Assembly: GCF_036245865.1 (NCBI RefSeq)
Contig: NZ_BTTW01000002.1
Coordinates: 1,426,001-1,490,000, forward strand
Origin: Corallococcus caeni
GTDB lineage: Bacteria; Myxococcota; Myxococcia; Myxococcales; Myxococcaceae
Length of the DNA: 64,000 nucleotides
Direction of reading: 5' to 3'
The notes beneath the pieces were generated by a model that had not been told where the DNA came from, did no database searches, and was given only the letters and a program-made list of their open reading frames with translations. The position numbers were made by a program, and so were the translations under genes. This document shows, piece after piece, positions 52,090 to 58,580 of the stretch (positions are counted from its first letter, which is position 1; every line of letters starts with the position of its first letter).

Positions 52090-53256
52090 TCAGCCCAGGC
52101 CCAGGCGGGGGAGCGTCACCTCGCGCACGCGGGGGATGCGGAAGCGGTAGAGGAACGCGTCCGCGAAGTAGTGCGCCAGCACCACGCCGTTGGTGGCGAG
52201 GACGCCCAGCGACCACAGCGGTTGCTGCCGCAGGAGGAAGGCCGTGGCCGCGCCCCCCGTCGCCCCGTCCACCAGCGCGACGAAGGGGCTGTTGGCCACG
52301 CCCACCAGGATGATGGGCGCCATGAGGGCCAGCATCGCCGCCCACACGCGCGGGCCGCGCAGGCGGGCCGTGGCTTCCGAGGGCGTGGGCTGGAGCATCC
52401 GGCCGGTGAGGAAGAAGTACTCCAGGCCGTGGATGCCCGCGCTCAGGATGGCGCCCCACAGCGGCCACACGAGGTACACCGCCACCACCGCCACGTGCGC
52501 CAGGACGTACACGCGCCGGGGGCCGCTCTGGCCTGGAGGCCCGCGCAACGCGAGCACCAGCTTCACCGCGAAGACGCCCCAGACGGCGAGCAGCACCCAG
52601 GTGAGGCCATGCGGCAGGGAGCCGGCTTCCGCCTGGCCGATGTTGATCATGGGCCGCGAGCCCAGGGCGCTGGTGACGGGCAGGGCCAGGGAGCGGAGCA
52701 TCATCAGCGACAGCGCGACGGGCACGAACTGGCGCTGGAGCGTGCGCTCGGACTCGGACAGGGGCGGGGCGCCCGCGGCGCGGGCCCTCAGGCCGTGCAG
52801 CGCCCACAGCCCCTTCACCTGCGACAGCGTGTGGTGCGCGGCGAGGACGTGGATGCCCGCACCGAGGAGCAGCGCGAGGAGCGGGGCGTAGGTGTCCCCG
52901 TACCAGAGCAGCCCGAAGGTGAGCGCGAACACCGCCGAGGAGCCGCCCACGAGCAGCCGGGACTGGGTGGGCGTGGTGTGCAGCAGCTCGCGCCGGGTGC
53001 CCACCAGCAGGAAGGTGAGGACGACGTGCGTGCCGTTGAGGAAGACGTACTGCGACGTCCACCGGCCGATGAGCTGGGCGAACCCCTGCGAGCCCTCGCC
53101 GGTGAGGCTCGCGAGCCACACGGAGGCAAGGAGCAGCAGCGTGGGCAGCAGCAGGATGCTCAGGTCCGCCCGGGGCGAGAAGAGCCACAGCCCCTGGAAG
53201 CGCAGGGACGCCGGGGCTTCGGAGGCTTCGAGCGCGGGGGCGGGCAGGGGGGCCAT
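52090..53256 (-). CDS. Polytopic inner-membrane protein, function unknown
   Basis: 388 aa with about ten hydrophobic segments (for example ILLLPTLLLLASVWLASL, VVLTFLLVGTRREL, AVFALTFGLLW, LLALLLGAGIHVL, ALMAPIILVGVAN). Conserved-looking polar pairs lie in the membrane (YVFLNGTHVVLTF, GIHVLAAHHTLSQVKGL, GIHGLEYFF), His residues that could bind a metal or haem. No transporter signature. ATG 53256 follows a TATACT box at 53271-53266, with no ribosome-binding site, so a leaderless start is possible. Confidence 0.78.
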   Translation of the reverse strand: MAPLPAPALEASEAPASLRFQGLWLFSPRADLSILLLPTLLLLASVWLASLTGEGSQGFAQLIGRWTSQYVFLNGTHVVLTFLLVGTRRELLHTTPTQSRLLVGGSSAVFALTFGLLWYGDTYAPLLALLLGAGIHVLAAHHTLSQVKGLWALHGLRARAAGAPPLSESERTLQRQFVPVALSLMMLRSLALPVTSALGSRPMINIGQAEAGSLPHGLTWVLLAVWGVFAVKLVLALRGPPGQSGPRRVYVLAHVAVVAVYLVWPLWGAILSAGIHGLEYFFLTGRMLQPTPSEATARLRGPRVWAAMLALMAPIILVGVANSPFVALVDGATGGAATAFLLRQQPLWSLGVLATNGVVLAHYFADAFLYRFRIPRVREVTLPRLGLG

Positions 53257-53265
53257 GCGCGCGGC

Positions 53266-53271
53266 AGTATA
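53266..53271 (-). promoter_or_regulatory. Possible -10 box 9 nt before the membrane-protein start
   Basis: TATACT on the minus strand with no convincing -35 box. If used, transcription would begin very near the ATG at 53256. Confidence 0.25.
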
Positions 53272-53332
53272 GACGCGCACGGGACGGGGAGGCTCCAGCG
53301 GGCCTCCTCCCATGGAGAGCGGGCGGGGAGGC

Positions 53333-54244
53333 TTAGCGCACCGCAGCCTGCGTCACCGGCCGGCCGATGGAGATGCGCCCCTGCTCCGGCGACTTCGGAT
53401 GGAAGGCGTCGCGGGGGCCGAACTGGAACCCCGTGGGGCTGCCCCTCGCAGCCACCTGGAAGTGGATGGCGCCCGGGCCCACGCCGCCGCAGGTGGGAGT
53501 CTGGCCGGGCTGGTACGCGCGCGGGTCGTAGTCCTTCGCCCCCGGTCCGCAGCCCGCGTAGCTCCGCACGGCCTTCAGCGGCAGCACGGATGCACCCTCC
53601 GCCGCGTGGTGCTTCAGGTCCGACGCGTCGAGCACCGGCACCGCGTAGACCGCGGGCGCGCCGTCGCTCGCGGGCGACACCTGCTTCGCGGTCCCCATCA
53701 CCAGCAGGATGTGGCCGGTGTCCTTGTTGAGACCCTTGCCGCTCTTGCGTGTCTGGAGGCGCCCGGCGTCGCACCAGTCCCCCAGGCACCACGAGATGAC
53801 GTCCCCGGGCCGCACCTGCCGCAGGTCCGTCACCGCCGTGAAGCCCGCGCCCTGGGCCGGCGCGGTGCCCAGGCCGTGGAACCAGGCCTCCCAGATGAAC
53901 GCGCGGGGCCAGTTCCACTTCGTCTCACCCGGGAACCGCTCCGTCTTGAACTTCAGCACCGCCGCGTACTGCGTGGGCAGGGTCTTGCCCACCAGGTAGC
54001 TCACCCAGCCCGAGCAGTCCGTGTACGCCGTCCAGCCGCCCTCCTGCTGCTGGATGAGCGGCTGGCCGTCCGGCGCCTGCGTGTACGCGTAGCTCGTCTG
54101 GGTCAGGCCGTTGTTGATGGCCTGCGCGGTCTCCAACAAGGGCCTCACCCCCGGTGGCAGCTCCGAGGGCGAGGCGGCCCGCGCGGAGCCGGCCACGCAG
54201 AGGATGCAGACCGCGGTGAGCGTCTTCGCTGGGTGTCGGGCCAT
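53333..54244 (-). CDS. Secreted NlpC/P60-like cysteine peptidase
   Basis: 303 aa. ATG 54244 has AGGAG 3 nt upstream. Signal peptide to about residue 24. The papain-like motif YTDCSGWVSYL supplies nucleophile Cys77; DTGHILLVMG supplies His178. DVISWCLGDWCDAG lies between, with RPGDVISW typical of NlpC/P60/CHAP peptidoglycan hydrolases. Could cleave cell-wall peptides of itself or of prey; no wall-binding domain is visible. The coding region overlaps, in another frame, the 3' part of a small upstream open reading frame. Confidence 0.85.
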   Translation of the reverse strand: MARHPAKTLTAVCILCVAGSARAASPSELPPGVRPLLETAQAINNGLTQTSYAYTQAPDGQPLIQQQEGGWTAYTDCSGWVSYLVGKTLPTQYAAVLKFKTERFPGETKWNWPRAFIWEAWFHGLGTAPAQGAGFTAVTDLRQVRPGDVISWCLGDWCDAGRLQTRKSGKGLNKDTGHILLVMGTAKQVSPASDGAPAVYAVPVLDASDLKHHAAEGASVLPLKAVRSYAGCGPGAKDYDPRAYQPGQTPTCGGVGPGAIHFQVAARGSPTGFQFGPRDAFHPKSPEQGRISIGRPVTQAAVR

Positions 54245-54354
54245 GACTCCTGGGAGTCGTAGCCGTAGCAGCCGTTCAGCACGACGACCTTGCGTGACGC
54301 CGGGGAGTAGAGGACAGCGCGCGTGTCGAACTCATGGCAGTTCGGGCACGGCAC
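54145..54354 (-). CDS. Small CxxC protein upstream of and overlapping the NlpC/P60 gene (uncertain)
   Basis: 69 aa from GTG 54354. The first 38 residues (PCPNCHEFDTRAVLYSP, VVVLNGCYGYDSQESW) look like real coding sequence, with strong G/C third positions and a CxxC motif. The last 31 residues run out of frame through the signal peptide of the NlpC/P60 gene and look artefactual. Either a small zinc-binding protein coupled to the peptidase gene, or a gene remnant. No family recognised. Confidence 0.35.
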   Translation of the reverse strand: MPCPNCHEFDTRAVLYSPASRKVVVLNGCYGYDSQESWPDTQRRRSPRSASSAWPAPRGPPRPRSCHRG

Positions 54355-54391
54355 GCCCGCGAGTCGGTGGCACCAGCGAGGCTTCCATGGG

Positions 54392-54820
54392 TCACGACGA
54401 CTTCTTGAAGGTCTGGCTCCAGGTGGGGGCCACCTTCTCGATGAGCGCCACCAGCTCCGGCGGGATGTCTCCGGCGCCGGTGAGGGGCCGGACCTCCATC
54501 ACGTCGTCGTTGCCCATCCCGCCCGGATAGCGGCGGGCCCATTCGATGGCCTCCTCCTTCGACGCCACCTCCAGCACGTAGAAGCCGCCGATGAGTTCCT
54601 TCGTCTCCGCGTAGGGCCCGTCCTTCACGGTGGACTTGCCGCCCTTGAAGACGACGTGCGCGCCCGGGGAGGGGCTGAGGCCCTCGGAGGCGATGAGCAC
54701 GCCCGCCTTGTGCATCTCCTCGTTGAATTTCATCTGCGCGATGAAGACGGCCTCGTCGAAGGGCGCGTCCGAGTGCGTGGGCTCGAGCGTGGAGGGGCGG
54801 GGGATGAGCATGAAGCGCAT
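54392..54820 (-). CDS. YCII-related (DGPF domain) protein
   Basis: 142 aa. RFMLIPRPSTLE at the start, EEMHKAGVLIASEGLSPS, and VKDGPYAETKELIGGFYVLEV are the hallmark of the YCII/DGPF family, followed by EEAIEWARRYPG and EVRPL. Many homologues lie beside sigma-70-like genes and are small ferredoxin-fold proteins of unknown activity. No sigma gene is adjacent here. Confidence 0.9.
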   Translation of the reverse strand: MRFMLIPRPSTLEPTHSDAPFDEAVFIAQMKFNEEMHKAGVLIASEGLSPSPGAHVVFKGGKSTVKDGPYAETKELIGGFYVLEVASKEEAIEWARRYPGGMGNDDVMEVRPLTGAGDIPPELVALIEKVAPTWSQTFKKSS

Positions 54821-54896
54821 GGGGGTGACTCCTGGCGTGGGGTGTGACCTGCCTCCTCATAACGAATGGCCTCGCGCCGGATCGACACGGGGGATT

Positions 54897-55178
54897 TCAT
54901 GAGGCGGGGCGCTTGAAGCACACCATCCCGAACTGGGCATCCATCAGGACCAGCTCCCAACCTTCCTTGCCCATGGAGACCAGGTAGGTGTTGAGCGCGT
55001 CGACGCCGAAGAGCGGGTTGAAGTCATCCGACTTCCGGCAGAACTGCTGCCACTCGCGCACCCGTTTCGGTTTGGTGAACCGCTGGTGCATGGGAGGCAG
55101 GTCGTCCTCCGACCCCGCGGACGTTCCACCCAGGAACGTCAGCGTGAGACAGAGGGCCTTCAGGATGGGGGAGCGCAT
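54897..55178 (-). CDS. Small exported protein, function unknown
   Basis: 93 aa. Residues 1-22 look like a signal peptide (LKALCLTLTFLGGTSAG). The mature part contains WQQFCRKSDDFNPLFGVDALNTYLVSMGKEGWELVLMD-type sequence, resembling DUF4177-like small proteins (LNxLGxEGWEL). Two cysteines may form a disulfide. It is transcribed in the same direction as the SDR upstream (9 bp away), so it is probably in its operon. Confidence 0.7.
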   Translation of the reverse strand: MRSPILKALCLTLTFLGGTSAGSEDDLPPMHQRFTKPKRVREWQQFCRKSDDFNPLFGVDALNTYLVSMGKEGWELVLMDAQFGMVCFKRPAS

Positions 55179-55187
55179 GCCTCCATC

Positions 55188-55949
55188 CTAGGTGCCGGTC
55201 CTGGCCATCTCCACGGCGTCCGCACCCGCGGGCAGGCGGAGCGGGCTCAATGGGTCGTTCACCGCGCGCCAGATGACCTCCGCCACGTCGAGCGACCGGG
55301 TGAACGGCTCGGACTGCTGGCCCGCCCTCTTCTCGAAGATGCCCCGCACGAAGTCCGCGTACGCCTCCGGGACGGCGACGCCCTGGTCGCGCATCCGGGC
55401 CTGCGCGTTCTGCCCGAAGGGCGTCTCCGGGGACCGTCCCGGAATCACCAGGCTCACGCGCACGTTGAAGGGCTGGAGCTCCAGCTCGAGTGACTCCGTG
55501 AACGCGTTGAGCGCCGCCTTGCTCGCGGTGTAGACGGCGAGCAGCGGGAGCGGCTTGAACGTCGTGCCTGACGACACGTTCACGATGACCCCCGCCTTCC
55601 GCTGCCTGAATTGGGGCAGGAACGCGTGGGTCACGGCCATCACACCGAACGTGTTCGTCTCGAAGGTGGCGCGGACCGTCTCCATCGGGGTGCCCTCGAA
55701 GACGCTCAGCAGGCCGACGCCCGCGTTGTTGACCAGCACGTCGATGGGGCCGGCGGCCTCCACCAGCTCGCGGATGCTCTTCGGGTCGGTGACGTCGAGC
55801 GGGAGCACGCGCAGGTGCTCGGAGCGGGGCAGCACGTCCTCGCGCGGCGTGCGCATCGTGGCGACGACCTTCCAGCCGCGCTCGAGGAAGTAGCGGGCGG
55901 TGTCGAGGCCGAAGCCGGACGAGCAGCCGGTGATCAGAATCGTCTTCAT
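55188..55949 (-). CDS. Short-chain dehydrogenase/reductase (SDR)
   Basis: 253 aa, classical SDR: TGCSSGFGLD at about residue 8, NNAGVGLL, VNVSSGTTF, YTASK (Tyr-x-x-x-Lys), and VIPGRSPETPFG. The PRSEHLRVLPLDVTD pattern suggests NADP. Its closest relatives in family style are SDRs under AraC cupin_6 control. It is divergent from the AraC regulator at 56048; the small exported gene at 54897 follows it. Confidence 0.93.
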   Translation of the reverse strand: MKTILITGCSSGFGLDTARYFLERGWKVVATMRTPREDVLPRSEHLRVLPLDVTDPKSIRELVEAAGPIDVLVNNAGVGLLSVFEGTPMETVRATFETNTFGVMAVTHAFLPQFRQRKAGVIVNVSSGTTFKPLPLLAVYTASKAALNAFTESLELELQPFNVRVSLVIPGRSPETPFGQNAQARMRDQGVAVPEAYADFVRGIFEKRAGQQSEPFTRSLDVAEVIWRAVNDPLSPLRLPAGADAVEMARTGT

Positions 55950-56015
55950 GGCGTCTCCTGGGGTGCGGGTTCCGGTGACGGATATACGGAGCGCCGTCCG
56001 GACCTGCTACAACAG

Positions 56016-56043
56016 GGAGTCCAGATTTCATTCGCAGGAGTCC
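56016..56043 (+). promoter_or_regulatory. Direct repeat GGAGTCC, 21-bp spacing
   Basis: Two identical GGAGTCC half-sites at 56016-56022 and 56037-56043 are exactly two helical turns apart, between the divergent SDR and AraC genes, as expected for an AraC-family site. The second copy also forms the ribosome-binding site of the AraC gene, suggesting autorepression. Confidence 0.45.
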
Positions 56044-56047
56044 GGCC

Positions 56048-56953
56048 ATGGTGGATCCGCTGGCGGAAGTGGTCACGCTGCTCCAGCCGGGCGCCCCCTT
56101 CTCGAAGTTCGTCAGCGCCGCGGGCCGGTGGAGGGTGCGGCGCGCGGAGAAGGGGCGGCCCTTCTACTGCGCGGTCCTCATGGGGCGGAGCCGCCTCGCG
56201 GTCGACGGACGCGAGCCGGTCATCCTCGAGAAGGGGGACTTCGTCCTCATCCCCGCCGCATTCGACTTCACGACGTCGAGCATCGAGCCGCCGAAGGGAA
56301 GGCACGACACGCCGCGCATCGTGCTGCCCGATGGTGAAATCCGGAACGGCGACTTCCAGGGCCCACCCGACGTCCGGATGATGGTGGGGTACTGCGTCTT
56401 CGCCTCTCCGGACGCGAGCCTGCTCGTGTCGCTCCTTCCCCAGTTCGTGCACATCCGCGGCGAGCAGCGGCTCTCCGCCCTCGTGGAGTTGGTGCGGGAG
56501 GAGTCCCGCGAACGGCGGCCCGCGCGCGAGGTCATCCTCGCCCGCCTCATGGAGGTGCTCCTCATCGAAGCCCTCCGCTCCACGGCGGGCACCGCCGCGT
56601 CGCCGGGCCTGTTGCGCGGGCTCGCCGACGAGCGCCTGTCCGTCGCGATCCGCCGGATGCACGAGCACCCGACCCGGGCGTGGACCGTGGCACAGCTGGC
56701 GAAGGAGGCCGCGCTGTCCCGTTCGACGTTCTTCGAGCGCTTCAGCCGCGCGGTGGGCGTTGCCCCGATGGAGTACCTGCTCGGCTGGCGCATGGCCCTG
56801 GCGAAGGACCTGCTGCGGCGCAAGCAGGACGTCACCGTCGCCGAGGTCGCGGAGCAGGTCGGCTACAGCTCCGCGAGCACCTTCAGCGTGGCCTTCACCC
56901 GGCACGTCGGACAGCCGCCCACGCACTACGCGCGGGCGCAGGCGGCGCCGTGA
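56048..56953 (+). CDS. AraC family regulator with cupin_6-type sensor domain
   Basis: 301 aa. The N-terminal cupin domain (about 1-185) shows VTLLQPGAPFSKFVSAAGRW and FYCAVLMGRSRLAVDG...LEKGDFVLIPAAF. The C-terminal double HTH (about 200-295) shows WTVAQLAKEAALSRSTFFERFSRAVGVAPMEYLLGWRM, then QVGYSSASTFSVAFTRHVG. A ribosome-binding site CAGGAG lies 6 nt upstream. It probably controls the divergent SDR at 55188. Similar in design to the regulator at 34978. Confidence 0.92.
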   Translation: MVDPLAEVVTLLQPGAPFSKFVSAAGRWRVRRAEKGRPFYCAVLMGRSRLAVDGREPVILEKGDFVLIPAAFDFTTSSIEPPKGRHDTPRIVLPDGEIRNGDFQGPPDVRMMVGYCVFASPDASLLVSLLPQFVHIRGEQRLSALVELVREESRERRPAREVILARLMEVLLIEALRSTAGTAASPGLLRGLADERLSVAIRRMHEHPTRAWTVAQLAKEAALSRSTFFERFSRAVGVAPMEYLLGWRMALAKDLLRRKQDVTVAEVAEQVGYSSASTFSVAFTRHVGQPPTHYARAQAAP

Positions 56954-57058
56954 CGCTCTACTTGAGAGCAGCCGGGCGGACGTGCCCCGGGCGGACACCC
57001 TGGAGGGACACCGGACGCGGCCCCATGGGTCGGACCCGGGTGGTAGAGCTGTCCCGCC

Positions 57059-57646
57059 ATGGATGATCCAACCGACAGGGACACCGAGCGCCGCCGGGAG
57101 CCTCGCAAGCCGAAGCCGCCCCGGAAGGTGTCGCAGCGCTACCTGGAGAACGCGGCGCTGCACTACCTCAAGCGCTACGCGGCCACGGTGAGCCAGCTCA
57201 AGCGTGTGCTGATGCGCCGGGTGGACCGCTCCGTGAAGTTCCACGGCGGTGACCGCGCGGAAGGAGTGGGCTGGGTGGACGCGCTGGCGGAGAAGCTCAT
57301 CCGCAACGGCCTCATCAACGACCGGACCTACGCGGAGACGCGCGTGCACTCGCTGCGTGCGTCCGGCCGCAGCGCGCGCGTCATCACCCAGAAGCTGCGC
57401 ATGAAGGGCGTGGCGCCGGAGCTGGTGCAGGAGAAGCTGGCGGAGGCCACCCAGGACGTGTCCGAGGACGCCGCCGCCCTCATCTGGGCGCGCAAGAAGC
57501 GGCTGGGTCCCTACCGGCGCGACCTCAGCACGCGCGCGGAGCACCGCCAGAAGGACCTGGCGGCGCTCGCTCGCGCGGGCTTCTCCTTCGCCATCGCGAA
57601 GCGCGTCATCGACGGGACGGCGGATGACCTGCCGTCCCGCGACTGA
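57059..57646 (+). CDS. recX: RecX family regulatory protein
   Basis: 195 aa. Three helical repeats typical of RecX: YLENAALHYLKRYAATVSQLKRVLMRRV, VDALAEKLIRNGLINDRTYAETRVHSLRASGRSARVITQKLRMKGVAPELVQEKL-type, and a C-terminal RAGFSFAIAKRVID. It inhibits RecA filaments in characterised species. It has a basic N-terminal extension. It is not next to recA, which is common. Convergent with the PPC lipoprotein, 12 bp between stops. Confidence 0.9.
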   Translation: MDDPTDRDTERRREPRKPKPPRKVSQRYLENAALHYLKRYAATVSQLKRVLMRRVDRSVKFHGGDRAEGVGWVDALAEKLIRNGLINDRTYAETRVHSLRASGRSARVITQKLRMKGVAPELVQEKLAEATQDVSEDAAALIWARKKRLGPYRRDLSTRAEHRQKDLAALARAGFSFAIAKRVIDGTADDLPSRD

Positions 57647-57658
57647 AGGACTCGGGGC

Positions 57659-58393
57659 TCAGTACATCTTCAGGTCGTACTTCGCGGTGGGCGTGTAGTC
57701 GTCTCCCGCCGGCAGGTTGCGCGTGTCGGTGATCTTCACCGCGTAGACGCCATTCGCCACGACATTCGCCGTCGCGCGGTAGATGAGGCAGGAAGGGATG
57801 AGCTGCGAGCAGACGGTGCTCGTCGTGCTGCCCACGAGCGCGCCCAGCGTGCGGGTGGCGTAGTTGTACGCGTAGATGTCGATGCGCATCCACGGGCCAT
57901 TGCGCAGGTTGTAGGTCTCCACCGTCATCACCTGGTTTATCGGCGTGGCCACCAGCACCCAGTCCACGTCGTTCTGGCGGTGGAAGGAGTGGTTGAGCTG
58001 CGGCGTGCCATTGTACGAGGACGCGACGGTGTGCGTGTTGTCGCTCTCATACGAATCCGGAGGCGCCAGCAGGCAGTTGGCGGGCGGGCTGAAGCCGGCA
58101 TCGACGCAGACGTTGCTCACGCAATTGCAGCCGGAGGCGCAGTCCGAACCCGTGGTGCAGGCGCGCACGGGCGCCTGGTCGCAGTAGCCCGCGGGCGGCT
58201 GCGGACCGGCGACGACGGCGCACAGGCCGCTGCTGCAAACACAGGGGGACACGCAGTCGAGCGACGTCGAACAGGCCCGCAGCTCCGACTCCTGCGTCGC
58301 CAGCGCCTCCGGCTCCAGCGCGGCCTCTTCCACGTTCCCGCAGCCCACGACGAACAGCGCCAGCGCCGCCGCACTCCAACGAAGCATCTTCAC
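57659..58393 (-). CDS. Cys-rich lipoprotein with PPC domain
   Basis: 244 aa from GTG 58393 (GAGGAG 5 nt upstream); ATG 58387 is possible. The signal peptide ends in FVVGC (lipobox). Residues about 38-100 hold two Cys modules: CSTSLDCVSPCVCSSGLC and CTTGSDCASGCNCVSNVC. These resemble the modules of the 33008 protein. The C-terminal PPC-like beta-sandwich (about 110-244) has DSYESDNTHTVASSYNG...HRQNDVDWVLV. No peptidase domain. Probably a surface structural or binding lipoprotein. Confidence 0.83.
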   Translation of the reverse strand: MKMLRWSAAALALFVVGCGNVEEAALEPEALATQESELRACSTSLDCVSPCVCSSGLCAVVAGPQPPAGYCDQAPVRACTTGSDCASGCNCVSNVCVDAGFSPPANCLLAPPDSYESDNTHTVASSYNGTPQLNHSFHRQNDVDWVLVATPINQVMTVETYNLRNGPWMRIDIYAYNYATRTLGALVGSTTSTVCSQLIPSCLIYRATANVVANGVYAVKITDTRNLPAGDDYTPTAKYDLKMY

Positions 58394-58522
58394 GGTGTCT
58401 CCTCGGGTGGGAAGCCCGGAAAGGGGCGCGGAAGTGTGCCGCCTGACAGGAGTCCATTTCACCCGGAGTGAAGTCTGCCTTCCGTGAAGGGGGCCTGGCA
58501 ATCCCTGTCAGGCTCAACGAAG

Positions 58523-58555
58523 CGGCCCGGCGCCTTCTGGGAAGGCGCCGGGCCG
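58523..58555 (-). terminator. Strong hairpin terminator of the acylase gene
   Basis: Perfect 15-bp inverted repeat (58523-58537 and 58541-58555) with a 3-nt loop, 25 nt beyond the stop codon of the acylase gene. Confidence 0.8.
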
Positions 58556-58580
58556 GTAGGGTCCTGCTGTCTGGCTTTGA

